Source: Streptomyces mobaraensis
GTDB taxonomy: Bacteria > Actinomycetota > Actinomycetes > Streptomycetales > Streptomycetaceae
Direction: 5' to 3'
Assembly (NCBI RefSeq): GCF_020099395.1
Contig: NZ_CP083590.1
Location: 434,001-498,000 of the forward strand
DNA: 64,000 nucleotides
The position numbers and the translations under genes are program-made. Under the pieces are notes generated by a model. The model saw only the letters and a list, made by a program, of their open reading frames with translations, searched no databases and was not told where the DNA came from. Below are positions 17,191 to 25,974 of this stretch, in pieces; the stretch's first letter is position 1, and the number at the start of each line of letters is the position of its first letter.

Positions 17191-17391
17191 TCAGGGATGG
17201 TCGGGCCGCTGGCCGGGCGGAACGCCGCCGCCGCGGCCGCCGCCCTTGGTGCCCTTGTCGGTGCCGTGGGCCCGCTCCGGGCCGCCGGGTCCCACCTTGC
17301 GGTCGAGGTCCGCCTTGGCGGCGGCGGAGTCCTGGCTGGTGGCGCCCTTGCCACTGCGCCGCAGGGCACTCTGCTGGGGGTTCTTGGTCAT
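17191..17391 (-). CDS. Small polar Gly/Lys-rich protein, 66 residues
   Basis: Encodes 66 residues starting MTKNPQQSALRRSGKG with a strong GGGAGG ribosome site. It is hydrophilic and Gly/Lys/Asp-rich, with DKGTKGGGRGGG near the end, and is likely unstructured. It resembles short conserved Streptomyces proteins of unknown function; the low complexity prevents a firm family call. It is first in a likely two-gene unit with the 57-residue protein. Confidence 0.65.
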   Translation of the reverse strand: MTKNPQQSALRRSGKGATSQDSAAAKADLDRKVGPGGPERAHGTDKGTKGGGRGGGVPPGQRPDHP

Positions 17392-17994
17392 CGGGCCTCC
17401 CCTGTCGAGTGATCGCTTGGTCGGTCCTGTCGAAGTGATCGCTTGGTCGGTACGCCTGTCCGGGCGGGGGCGGTGGAAACCTCCGGCGAAACCTTCCGTC
17501 CGCTCCCGTCCAGCGTAGGCACCGCACCGCGCCCCCGGCGCGGTGGCGGAGAGCCCGCTCGCCTCCTCCGTTACCGGCCGGGAAACAAAGGGGAGCGATT
17601 CCCTCCTTTTTCCGGCGGAGACGACGACCGGCGCTGGCCGAGAGGGCGACGGGAGGACCGCGCCGGCTCGTTCCCCTATCCCCCGCGAGGGTATTGCCCG
17701 GCGAATTCCGCTTCCCCGCACGGCACTTTGCCGAGGTGCCCCGACTCGGCCCGTTCCTACCGCCCGCATTCCGGCGGTATTTCACTTTTCCGCGACCGTG
17801 CCGACGTCCGCCACCCGGCGATCGTCCGTTCTGCGCACCGTTCCGTCCAAACCCCGGTGCCACCCGGATTTTCCCCTTACCCAACGCTCCGGAATTTCCC
17901 CAGTCTTGTGCGACAGGCGTTCTCGGCGCCACCCTGCGTGGGTAGCCTGGCCCGCGAGCCACTCACCGCACGGTATGACTACGGGGGAACGTGC
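17392..17994 (+). other. 603-bp gene-free region
   Basis: The reading frames in this stretch have no ribosome site and show non-coding composition. It is somewhat less GC-rich than the neighbouring genes, with runs such as CCTCCTTTTTCC. It must hold the divergent promoters of the small-protein unit (minus) and the antiporter gene (plus). I see no convincing promoter hexamers or RNA structure. Confidence 0.5.
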
Positions 17995-19284
17995 ATGACG
18001 AGCCAGAACATCCAATGGCTATTCCTCGATCTCGCCCTTATCTTCGTCCTGGCCCGCGCCCTGGGCGCCGTCGCCGCGCGGGTGGGTCAGCCGCCCGTCG
18101 TCGGCGAGATCCTCGCCGGGGTGCTCCTCGGGCCGAGCCTGCTGGGCGCGGCCCCGGCCGGACGGCTGTTTCCCACGGACGTACGGCCGTTCCTGTCGGC
18201 GCTCGCCAACATCGGCGTCGCGCTGTTCATGTTCACCGTCGGACTGGAGCTGGAGCACCGGGCCCTGCGCGGGCGCACCCGCGTCACGGCCGGTGCCGCG
18301 CTCGGTTCGACGCTGGTGCCCTTCGCCCTCGGGTTAGGGCTCGCCTTCTACTTGCTGCGGGGGCATCCCACCGACCAGCGGGCCGCGTTCGTGGTGTTCG
18401 TGGGGCTCTCGGTGTCGGTGACGGCCTTCCCGGTCCTGGCGCGGATCCTCACCGACCGCGGACTGGCCCGGACGGACACCGGGGGACTCGCTCTGGCGAC
18501 GGCGGCCGTCGTGGACGTCGTGGCCTGGTCGGCGCTGGCGGCCGTGCAGGCGGCCGTCGGCGGGCCGGGCGGGCAGGGGCACTGGCGGGCGGCGCTGCTG
18601 CTGCCGTTCATCGCGGCCCTGGTGCTGCTGCGGCCGGTTTTGCGCCGGGCGCTCGGTCCCGCCGGGCCGGACGGCGCGCTGACCTCCCGCGCGTTCGCCG
18701 TCGCCGTGACCGGCGCGCTGCTGTCGTCCGCGGCGACCGAGGCCATGGGCATGCACTACATCTTCGGGGCGTTCCTGTTCGGCGCCGCGCTGCCCCGCGA
18801 GGGCAGCGACCGCGTACGGGAGGAACTGGCGGGCCGGACCGAGCAGTTGACGGCCCTGCTGCTGCCGGTCTACTTCGTGGTGGCCGGCCTCAAGGTCGAC
18901 CTGCGGGGCGTGGGGCCGCAGGGCGTCGTCGAGCTCCTGGCCATCCTGGCCGTGGCGATAGGCGGCAAGTTCTGCGGCACCTATCTCGGCGCCCGGTCGC
19001 AGGGCCTGGCCGGCGGCCCGTCGGCGACCCTGGCCGCCCTGATGAACACCCGGGGCCTGACCGAGCTCGTCATCCTCGGCGTGGGCATGGAACTGGGGCT
19101 GCTGGACGGGCCGTTGTACTCGCTGATGGTCGTCATGGCCCTGGTGACCACGGCCATGACCGGCCCGCTGCTGTCGCTCATCGACCGGCGCGGCCGCAAG
19201 CGCCCGGGGCCGCCCGCGCAGCGCGCGTCCGGCGAGGCGGCGGCGGACGTCCGCCCGCTGTCCGGCCGGGCCGCCGACGCCTAG
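17995..19284 (+). CDS. Cation:proton antiporter (CPA2 family)
   Basis: Encodes 429 residues, nearly all membrane, with about 12-13 helices. Kef/NapA-type signatures are present: RVGQPPVVGEILAGVLLGPS early on, LFMFTVGLELE, SVTAFPVLARIL, and GAFLFGAALP; these carry the family's conserved Pro/Gly/Asp-rich crossing helices. There is no C-terminal TrkA-N/RCK domain, so it is the short form that exchanges Na+ or K+ for protons. Such antiporters often neighbour biosynthetic clusters, but none is seen here. The ATG is preceded by GGGGGA. It is monocistronic and ends at a strong hairpin. Confidence 0.93.
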   Translation: MTSQNIQWLFLDLALIFVLARALGAVAARVGQPPVVGEILAGVLLGPSLLGAAPAGRLFPTDVRPFLSALANIGVALFMFTVGLELEHRALRGRTRVTAGAALGSTLVPFALGLGLAFYLLRGHPTDQRAAFVVFVGLSVSVTAFPVLARILTDRGLARTDTGGLALATAAVVDVVAWSALAAVQAAVGGPGGQGHWRAALLLPFIAALVLLRPVLRRALGPAGPDGALTSRAFAVAVTGALLSSAATEAMGMHYIFGAFLFGAALPREGSDRVREELAGRTEQLTALLLPVYFVVAGLKVDLRGVGPQGVVELLAILAVAIGGKFCGTYLGARSQGLAGGPSATLAALMNTRGLTELVILGVGMELGLLDGPLYSLMVVMALVTTAMTGPLLSLIDRRGRKRPGPPAQRASGEAAADVRPLSGRAADA

Positions 19285-19366
19285 GCCGCGGCGCGCACGG
19301 CCGGAACGCCGCCTACGCCGTCCACATCACCTACGCCGCCCGGTGCGGCAGGCCGGCGCGCGGCGG

Positions 19367-19406
19367 GGCCGTGCGGGCCCCGGGAGCATCCGGGGGCCGC
19401 ACGGCC
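19367..19406 (+). terminator. Hairpin terminator after antiporter gene
   Basis: A 17-bp stem with one mismatch (19367-19383 with 19390-19406) and a 6-nt loop lies 82 bp past the antiporter stop. The remaining bases to 19765, up to a convergent gene, hold nothing I can support. Confidence 0.6.
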
Positions 19407-19765
19407 GTGCCGGCGGGGGCCGGCGGTTCCCCGGGGTCGTCGACGACCGAGGCGTGCCGGTACGCGGCCCCGCCGGCGGCCGGGTGAACAACGAAGCGAA
19501 AAGCGTGAAGAACGCCCCGCCCGCCACCCCGCGCTGGGTGACGGGGGATTTTCCCGGCGCACGGGCGACGGGCGGGGCTGCACGGCCGCCGCCGCACCGG
19601 ATCGCCCAGGCGTCCGACGCGCCGGCGGGAACCGTGCGGTCTCGGGCGGACGCCGTTTCCCCGGCGCCCTTGCGGGTCCCTCCGTGGTGCTCATCCCTGA
19701 GAGGGGTACGGCCCCCCCGGGGCGTGACATCCCCCGCGCTGTGAGCCGGGTCTCACCCCGCCGGA

Positions 19766-20572
19766 TCAGCCTTTCCCTCCGTGGAAGTAGAAGTGGATCC
19801 GTGTGTTCGCCTCGAACCCGATGCGCGGGTACACGGGGGCCCCGGCGGCGGTGGCGTGCAGCGTGGCGCGGGTCAGTCCGGTGGCCCGCGCGCCTTCGTA
19901 CAGCGCCTTGCGCGTGACCGCCTCGCCGTAGCCCCTGCGCTGCCACCGGGGGTCCGTGGCGACGAACACGACGTGCAGGCGCCCCCGCGCCGCGACGGTG
20001 GCGGCGCAGGCCACCGCTTCGTCGCCCCGCGCGGCCAGGTAGGCGTGCACCCCGTTCCTCCAGAGGGCGGAACCGGCCAGACCGTCGCGGCCCTCCTCCA
20101 AGGGGAACCCGTACGCGCGGGACTGGAGGTCGGCGTAGGCCCGCAGCTGTTCGTCGGTGCGGACGCGGGCGAAGGTCAGGTCGGGATGGGCCGGTTCGGC
20201 GAGGGACGGCAGGTCGGCGGCCATGCCGGTGCCTGAGAAGGCGTGTTTGAGGCCGACCTGCTCCGCGGTCTTCTCCAGCACGGAGCGGGCCTCGTCGTCG
20301 AGAAGGTCCTCGAAGAGCCAGAGATAGCCCGGGTGCTTCTTGGCCCGCATGATGTCCGCGGCCTGGCCCAGCCGACGTCCGAGCGGGTCCGCTCCCGCTT
20401 CCGCCTCGGTCAGGGTGACGCAGTTCCAGAACGCGAACCGGCTGTCGGCCCAGCGCACGGCGATGCCCGGCAGGTCGCGTACGTCCGCGCCGGCGTCGCG
20501 GTCGAGCACCAGCGCCCGCCAGACGGCGGTGAGTTGCCGTACGGACTCGATGGACTCCGCGGGAACGGTCAC
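19766..20572 (-). CDS. GNAT-family N-acetyltransferase
   Basis: Encodes 268 residues. The C-terminal half is a GNAT domain. The strand LHVVFVATDPRWQRRGYGEA carries the acetyl-CoA-binding Q/R-R-x-G-x-G/A loop, and APVYPRIGFEANTRIHFYF is the terminal helix-strand. The N-terminal half (about 1-130) is a second, more divergent region (WADSRFAFWNCVTLTE, YLWLFEDLLDD) typical of two-domain Streptomyces acetyltransferases. The substrate is unknown. The GTG start has GGAGG four bases upstream, close to the stop of the permease gene. A 16-bp gap on the same strand implies one operon. Confidence 0.88.
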   Translation of the reverse strand: MTVPAESIESVRQLTAVWRALVLDRDAGADVRDLPGIAVRWADSRFAFWNCVTLTEAEAGADPLGRRLGQAADIMRAKKHPGYLWLFEDLLDDEARSVLEKTAEQVGLKHAFSGTGMAADLPSLAEPAHPDLTFARVRTDEQLRAYADLQSRAYGFPLEEGRDGLAGSALWRNGVHAYLAARGDEAVACAATVAARGRLHVVFVATDPRWQRRGYGEAVTRKALYEGARATGLTRATLHATAAGAPVYPRIGFEANTRIHFYFHGGKG

Positions 20573-20588
20573 GGTGCCTCCATATGCG

Positions 20589-22127
20589 TCAGAAGATGTT
20601 CTCGGCGTTCTCGGCCCCTTCGATCCGCCCGTGGGCGTGCGCGGCGCCGGAGCGGGGCACACCGTAGGAGCGGCGCCCGAAGCGCCACCACACGGCGGCC
20701 AGGACCAGGGCCACCGACAGGGCGACGGGCGTGTAGTTGAAGGTCTCCGCGGTGACCGGGCTGGACTGCGGCAGCAGGAACAGCACCGTCACCCCGGCCG
20801 CCCAGACCACCGCCACCCAGCCGATCGGCCGGCTCCAGCGGCCCAGGTGCCAGGGCCCCGGGGTGAACCGGCCCCGGTGGCGCAGGCGCAGCAGCACCGG
20901 GATGGCGTAGGCGGGGGTGAAGCCCACGACGGAGATCGCGGTGACCGCGGAGAAGGCCGTGGCGGAGTACAGGGACGGCAGGGCGAGGACGAAGGCGACG
21001 GCGACGGCGAGCCAGACGGCGTTCGCCGGAATGACCGTCCGGCGGCTGACCCGCTGCCAGCGTGCCGAGCCGGGCAGGGCGCCGTCCCGGGCGAAGGCGT
21101 AGATCATGCGGCTGGCGGCGGCGGTGACGGTGTAGCCGCACAGGAACTGCGCGCCGATGATCACCAGCAGCAGCGCCTTGGCGGTCGCCACGCCGAGGGC
21201 GTCGAGCAGGATCTGTGCCACCGGCACTCCGGTCTCGCTGCCCAGTGTCCCGGCGTAGTCCTGGATCGCGAACAGCAGGGCGGCCAGCAGGACGCCGCCG
21301 GCGGCCCAGGACACCGCCACCGAGCGGACGATCCCGCGCGCGGCGGCCACGGAGGCGCCGGTGGTCTCCTCGCTCAGGTGGGCGGAGGTGTCGTAGCCGG
21401 CCAGGGCGAAGCACGGCAGCAGCATGCCCAGCAGGACCACGTAAACAGGGCTCGACCAGCCGGTGTTGTTCGTGAACTCGGTGAACACGAAGCCGGCCGG
21501 CCGGTGGTGGGAGGGGACGAGGGTCAGGGCGCCGATGATGACGACGGCCCCGGCCAGGTGCCACCACGCGCTCAGGGAGGTCAGGACGTTCATCAGCCGG
21601 GTGCCTAAGAGGTTCAGGACGGCGTGCAGAGCGAGGACGATCGCGTAGACGGCCAGCAGGGATCCCGGCGTCGGCACGTAGCCGAACTGGAGGTTGGCCC
21701 AGGCGCCGGCGAAGGTCGCGATGCCGTAGTCCTGGGCGGCGATCCCGCCGAGCAGCCCCAGCAGGTTGAGCCAGCCGGTGTACCAGCTCCACCGCTCGCC
21801 GCCGAGCTGACGGGCCATGTAGTACAGGCCGCCGCTGGTGGGGTACCGGGAGGTGATCTCGGCCAGCGCCGCCGCCAGGCACAGCACCGGCGGGCCCACG
21901 GCGAGCCACCCCCATACCACCACCGCGGGACCGCCGCTGTTCAGGCCGTAACCGAGCAGCAGCAGCGTTCCGGACATGATGGAGATGACCGACAGGGAAG
22001 CGGAGAAGTTCCCGAAGGCGCCCATGCGCCGGTGCAGTTGCTGGGTGTAGCCGAGCTCCTCGAGTAAGCGCTCGTCGTCGTCCGACGGCTCGGACCGCCG
22101 CCGTCGCGCACGTGCCGTTGTACGCAT
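20589..22127 (-). CDS. APC-superfamily amino acid permease
   Basis: Encodes 512 residues with 12 membrane helices. It imports amino acids or gamma-aminobutyrate-like amines with protons. The N-terminal signature GYTQQLHRRMGAFGNFSASL is that of the bacterial GABA/amino-acid permease (ACT) group. The TM1 unwinding motif is SIMSGTLLLLGYGLNSGGP and the TM6 region is GYDTSAHLSEETTGA. The ATG is preceded by GGAGG with six bases between. It is first in a probable two-gene unit with the GNAT enzyme, whose start lies 16 bp beyond this stop. This could mean uptake followed by N-acetylation, an inference from order alone. Confidence 0.93.
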   Translation of the reverse strand: MRTTARARRRRSEPSDDDERLLEELGYTQQLHRRMGAFGNFSASLSVISIMSGTLLLLGYGLNSGGPAVVVWGWLAVGPPVLCLAAALAEITSRYPTSGGLYYMARQLGGERWSWYTGWLNLLGLLGGIAAQDYGIATFAGAWANLQFGYVPTPGSLLAVYAIVLALHAVLNLLGTRLMNVLTSLSAWWHLAGAVVIIGALTLVPSHHRPAGFVFTEFTNNTGWSSPVYVVLLGMLLPCFALAGYDTSAHLSEETTGASVAAARGIVRSVAVSWAAGGVLLAALLFAIQDYAGTLGSETGVPVAQILLDALGVATAKALLLVIIGAQFLCGYTVTAAASRMIYAFARDGALPGSARWQRVSRRTVIPANAVWLAVAVAFVLALPSLYSATAFSAVTAISVVGFTPAYAIPVLLRLRHRGRFTPGPWHLGRWSRPIGWVAVVWAAGVTVLFLLPQSSPVTAETFNYTPVALSVALVLAAVWWRFGRRSYGVPRSGAAHAHGRIEGAENAENIF

Positions 22128-22301
22128 CGGAATCCTCCGGACAGAGAAGCGGACGCCGTGACGCGGCGGCCGCCCGACGACCGCACGCCGCACGCACACG
22201 GCGGAGCGAATCACCGCGGCGCCCAACATAGTTGGCGGATACCGTCACGCACGAGACCGCCGTTCGGCCGCCGCGCGGACGACGACGTCACCGGACGAGG
22301 C

Positions 22302-22363
22302 GGGCACCGCGGCATGGCGGGCGCCGCGGCATGGCGGGCGCCGGGGCATGGCGGGCGCCGCGC
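22302..22363 (+). repeat. 17-bp tandem repeat, 3.6 copies
   Basis: Three full units GGGC(A/G)CCG(C/G)GGCATGGC (22302-22318, 22319-22335, 22336-22352) and a partial fourth run to 22363. The repeat lies just past the stop of the zinc-knuckle gene and upstream of the permease gene. It is non-coding. Confidence 0.85.
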
Positions 22364-22366
22364 GTC

Positions 22367-22693
22367 TCAGCCGAGGTTCAGCGTCCGCGCGGCCAGGGCC
22401 GGCGGGATGGGCGCGGCGTAGTCCGGTTCCGCGGCGGGGTCCGGTGCCGGGCCGGGGACCGGTGCCGGTGCCCCCGGCAGGGCCTCCTGGCCGGGGCCGG
22501 GCTCCCGGCGGTGCGTCGTACAGGGGCCGCCGCCGGTGGCCACCCCGCACCGCCCCCTCCGTGTCGGATACCCGCACTGGAGGTCCGGGTCATGGACGTG
22601 GCACAGACCCGAGGGTCGGGCGGTGCCGGTAGGGCACCGGTAGCCCTTCTTCGTGATCGCGACGCATTGCCGGTCCGGGGATGTTGCCACCAT
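22367..22693 (-). CDS. Tandem zinc-knuckle small protein
   Basis: Encodes 108 residues. It carries two consecutive Cys/His motifs: Cys10, Cys20, Cys31, His34 (CVAITKKGYRC, LCHVH) and Cys40, Cys49, Cys58, His61 (CGYPTRRGRC, PCTTH). Each would bind one zinc. The pattern C-x8/9-C-xn-C-x2-H with 'TKKGxxC' is seen in short bacterial zinc-ribbon proteins of unknown role. The rest is a Pro/Ala-rich tail. The ribosome site is weak, so the start is uncertain; a GTG eight codons upstream is possible. Nucleic-acid binding is a guess. Confidence 0.65.
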   Translation of the reverse strand: MVATSPDRQCVAITKKGYRCPTGTARPSGLCHVHDPDLQCGYPTRRGRCGVATGGGPCTTHRREPGPGQEALPGAPAPVPGPAPDPAAEPDYAAPIPPALAARTLNLG

Positions 22694-22830
22694 GGCGGCA
22701 TCATGCCCGTACGGCACGGCGGCCGGCCAAGGGGGGTCCCGGCCGTTACGGCACGGACCGGTCCGCCCGCCCCCGGCATGTCCACCCGCTCGGCGCCCGG
22801 GCGTTCACGGCGCGGCTCCGCGCCGCCGCT

Positions 22831-23613
22831 TCACAGCCCCGGCGCCCCGCCCCGCTCCCCCACCGGCCCGCGCAGTTCCGCCGCGAGGAGGACGAACCAG
22901 GCCCCGACGAGGGCCAGGTGCGCCCGCTGGGGGACGCCGTGCCAGCCCGGGTGGCCGAAGAGGGGGCCCACCGTGGAGACGGCCGTGGCGAGGGCGGCGG
23001 CCGGAAGCCAGGGGGTCCAGCGGGACAGGACGGGCCACCGGGCCTGGGCCGCGGCGACGGTGAACAGGAACATCGAGCCGAAGAGGGCCGCGTGCACCAG
23101 GGCGCTGGTGGCGGTGTGCCAGGGGTTGACGGCCTCGCAGCCGGCCTCCACCGAGGGGGCGCAGCGCATCGGCACGATCACGTCGGCCACCGAGCAGATC
23201 CCGAAGGCGACCAGGCACCACCATCCGGCCTCGGCCACCGGCCCCGCCCGGCGGTCCCTGGCGAGCAGCGCGCCGGCCACCACCAGGGCGGCGGCGAGGA
23301 GTTCCGCGGCGCCGAAGAGGAGGTGGAAGCGCTGGTCGGCGGCGTAGAGCTCGCTGACGTAGGAGTGCCGCGGGTCGAGCCCGGTGGGCAGCGGGAACTC
23401 CAGCAGCCAGTCGTTGTAGACGACGGCCGCCGTGAGCAGCAGGGCGGGTGCCACGACCGTACGGGCGAAGAGGCGGCGCCGCGGTGGTGCGGGCGGCGGG
23501 GCGGGCCGGGGCCCGGCGGGCGCGAGCGCGGTCCGCCGGGAACCGGGGGAGGGCCGTTCGTACAGGGCCTGCCTCCCGTGGTCGGGGCAACTGCTGTCAG
23601 TGCCGTCGGTCAT
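22831..23613 (-). CDS. DUF998-type integral membrane protein
   Basis: Encodes 260 residues with a Pro/Arg-rich cytoplasmic N-terminus and six to seven membrane helices. The motif set NDWLLEFPLPTGLDPRHSYVSELY, where a short extracellular loop carries Ser/Glu, is typical of DUF998 proteins. So is the pair of Cys in the loop PMRCAPSVEAGCEAVNPWH. Function is unknown. Start choice: the ATG giving MTDGTDSS, preceded by a GGGGTGG run; an in-frame ATG eight codons earlier has no ribosome site. It is divergent from the next gene. Confidence 0.82.
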   Translation of the reverse strand: MTDGTDSSCPDHGRQALYERPSPGSRRTALAPAGPRPAPPPAPPRRRLFARTVVAPALLLTAAVVYNDWLLEFPLPTGLDPRHSYVSELYAADQRFHLLFGAAELLAAALVVAGALLARDRRAGPVAEAGWWCLVAFGICSVADVIVPMRCAPSVEAGCEAVNPWHTATSALVHAALFGSMFLFTVAAAQARWPVLSRWTPWLPAAALATAVSTVGPLFGHPGWHGVPQRAHLALVGAWFVLLAAELRGPVGERGGAPGL

Positions 23614-23781
23614 CTTCGCGCCACCCCAGATCTTCATTGTGTGTACCGGGACCTCGCTCACCGCAAACGGGACGTCCGCTTCCCCCTAGTGCCCCCGCAG
23701 AGGGGTGGCAATCGGTTCCGGGGCGTACGGTTCGAGCCATATGGGGAGGTCAGCCGCCGTCCGTCCGAAGCAGGAGCGCGC

Positions 23782-25062
23782 GTGGGTCAGGAGTCGAGGT
23801 CCCGTTCCGGGGAGGCCGTACGGGCGTGGGCGGAGGCGTTCGGCGCGGTGGCCGCCGCCGTGGCCGCCATGGTCGCCACCGCCGCCCTGGGCCTGTGGGC
23901 GGCCGGGGCCGGCGGCCTGCCGTCCGGGGCGTTCCCGGCCGTGCTGGCGGCGACCCTGGTGGCCGCCGTGGGCGGGACGGTGGAACTGACCGGCGGCGCG
24001 GGGTTCTTCGGCCGTACGGGTGCCACGCTCACGGTGGTGCCGCTGTCGGTGTCGCTGGCCGGGGCGCTCGCCCTGGCGGCGGGCGTGCTGCGGCCGCTGG
24101 GGCCGCCGCGCCACGGGCCGCCGCCGGACGGGCGGGAACTGGCGGCCCGCGCGGCCCGGGTGGCGGTGCTCTGGGTCCCGGCGCTGCTGGTCCCGGCGCT
24201 GACCGCGCGCCACACCTTCCGGATCGGGCTGGGCGGCGGGCTGCTGGACGAGATCGGGGACGCGCTGGACGTACGGCCGGAGGTGGGGTTCCGCGCGGAC
24301 GTGGCGGCCACCCTGGGCCGGGGGCTGCTGTGGCTGCTAGCGCTGTACGTGATCATCGCCCTCGTCGCGCGCCGCACCCCGCTCCCTCCCCCGCTGCGCC
24401 GCTTCCAGGACGCGGCGCGCCCGCCGGTGCGGGCGGTGCTGGGGCTGCTGCTGGGCTACGTCGCGCTGGGGCTGGTGGTGGGTCTGGTGACGCTGTGCAC
24501 CCGGGGGCACCCGGCGGAGACCGCGGCCACCCTGCTGCTGGGGCTGCCCAACCTCGCCTGGCTCGCCCTGGGCATCGGCCTCGGCGGTGCCTGGGAGGGG
24601 AACGTGCCCGACGCGATCGGGCTCCCGGTGCCCTACGCGCTCGCCGCCGTGCTGCGGGAGCCGGGTGGTGGTACGGCGACGGTGAACCTGGCCTCGCTGG
24701 GCCGGTACGACGACCGGGCGTGGGTCCTGGCCCTGGTGGCGGCCCTCGCGCTGGCGGCGGCCGCGTTCCTGACGGCCCGCCGCTTCCCCGCGCCGTGGTG
24801 GCGGCAGGCCGTCCGGCTGGCCCCGGCCCTGGCCGTGGCCCTGGTGGCCGTCGGCCTGCTGACCCGGATCTCGGCGCGCTACGGGCTGTCGCTGTTCGGC
24901 ATGGGCGACCTCGACGCGTTCGGCGGGGAGGTCCGGCTCCACCCCCGGCTGCCGCTGCTGCTGGGCTGGGGAGCGCTGTGGGGTCTGGTCGCGGGGGCGA
25001 CGGCGGGGGTGCTCGCCGAGGCGCTCACCCGCGCCCGGCGGCCGCGGGGCGGCGCCGGATAG
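23782..25062 (+). CDS. Streptophobe-type integral membrane protein
   Basis: Encodes 426 residues, extremely hydrophobic, with about ten predicted helices and very Ala/Leu/Val-rich. The pattern (AFGAVAAAVAAMVATAALGL near the start, FRIGLGGGLLDEIGDALDV, LVTLCTRGHPAETAATLLL, GNVPDAIGLPVPYALAAVLR) matches what I remember as the streptophobe family, known only from Streptomyces and relatives and without known function. The GTG start has GGAG five bases upstream. It is followed 70 bp later by a gamma-glutamylcyclotransferase-fold gene on the same strand. Confidence 0.75.
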   Translation: MGQESRSRSGEAVRAWAEAFGAVAAAVAAMVATAALGLWAAGAGGLPSGAFPAVLAATLVAAVGGTVELTGGAGFFGRTGATLTVVPLSVSLAGALALAAGVLRPLGPPRHGPPPDGRELAARAARVAVLWVPALLVPALTARHTFRIGLGGGLLDEIGDALDVRPEVGFRADVAATLGRGLLWLLALYVIIALVARRTPLPPPLRRFQDAARPPVRAVLGLLLGYVALGLVVGLVTLCTRGHPAETAATLLLGLPNLAWLALGIGLGGAWEGNVPDAIGLPVPYALAAVLREPGGGTATVNLASLGRYDDRAWVLALVAALALAAAAFLTARRFPAPWWRQAVRLAPALAVALVAVGLLTRISARYGLSLFGMGDLDAFGGEVRLHPRLPLLLGWGALWGLVAGATAGVLAEALTRARRPRGGAG

Positions 25063-25132
25063 CCGGTTAGGCTGACCGGGCGCGCGGCCGGAGGGGCACG
25101 GGCCGGAGGGGCACGGCGGGAGGGAGGCGGGG

Positions 25133-25558
25133 ATGGCGGGGGACGAGGCACCGCTGCCGGTCTTCGTCTACGGCACGCTGCGCCGCGACGGCGTCAACTA
25201 CGACGCGTTCCTGCGCGGCCGGACGGCCGCCGAGGTCCCGGCCCGGCTGGCGGGGGCGGTGCTGTACGAGGGCCCGGGTTATCCGTTCGCGGTCACCGCT
25301 CCGGCCGGTGAGATCCACGGCGAGCTGATGACGCTCGCCCCGGCCGGCCACGCGGTCGTACTCGCCGCCCTCGACGCGCTGGAGGGCCACCGCCCCGGGG
25401 ATCCCGGCAACCTCTACGAGCGGGTGGTGCGCGCGGTGCGCACCGAGCGGGGCGAGACCGTATGTGCGTGGGTGTACGTGGCGGCCGAGCGGATCGCCCG
25501 CCGGCTGCGCGCGGAGGGCGTCCGCGTCCCCGGCGACGAGTGGCCGCACCGCGCGTGA
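25133..25558 (+). CDS. Gamma-glutamylcyclotransferase-fold protein
   Basis: Encodes 141 residues with the AIG2/GGCT fold. The signature PVFVYGTLRRDGVNYDAF is the phosphate/glutamyl-binding 'YGTLR' loop. The family acid appears in the LDALEGHRPGDP segment, and an aromatic YERVVRAV strand follows. Members cyclise gamma-glutamyl amines or peptides to 5-oxoproline, or break such bonds, but many bacterial ones have no known substrate. A GGAGG-rich stretch precedes the ATG. The C-terminus is short. It is likely co-transcribed with the preceding membrane protein. Confidence 0.88.
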   Translation: MAGDEAPLPVFVYGTLRRDGVNYDAFLRGRTAAEVPARLAGAVLYEGPGYPFAVTAPAGEIHGELMTLAPAGHAVVLAALDALEGHRPGDPGNLYERVVRAVRTERGETVCAWVYVAAERIARRLRAEGVRVPGDEWPHRA

Positions 25559-25808
25559 CGACCGGGGCGTGAGGAACAAGGCGTGACGGCCGGGACGTGA
25601 CATCCGGCGCGTATCCAGCCGCGTATCAACAGGCGCGACAGGCGCGGGAGATCCACCGCGTCACCACCGACACGCACCGCGTCACCGACCGTCCCACATG
25701 CTGAACGGTCGCCGAACTCGCGCAACCCGCCGCCCTCTTGAGCGGTCTTGCGCTTCGAACGGACATCCTGTTGCCCGCCATTCACTTTCCGTTGATCTCA
25801 TGTCAAAT

Positions 25809-25838
25809 GTTGATCAACTGATGTGAACACCGTGTAAA
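25809..25838 (+). promoter_or_regulatory. Putative promoter with palindrome upstream of M4 protease
   Basis: TTGATC (25810-25815), then exactly 17 bp, then TGTAAA (25833-25838), resembling a housekeeping-type promoter. The -35 box lies inside the perfect palindrome GTTGATCAAC (25809-25818), which could be an operator. This 416-bp stretch before the protease is markedly A/T-richer than its surroundings. The start of transcription would be about 130 bp before the GTG start. Confidence 0.45.
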
Positions 25839-25974
25839 CAGCCTTTCCATGAGCATGCCAAGCGCTGCACAGTCTGCCCGGGACCACAGGGTCCCGCGGT
25901 GCACGAGTGACAGCACCGCCCCCCGCCAGCGGCCCGGCCACCCCGGGCCGTCATGACGCAAAGGGCGCTGAACA

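Noticed and set aside
17995..25558. Natural product biosynthetic cluster around the antiporter and permease
   Set aside because: Neither core synthase nor tailoring enzymes are present; the genes are unrelated transport, membrane and acetyltransferase functions.
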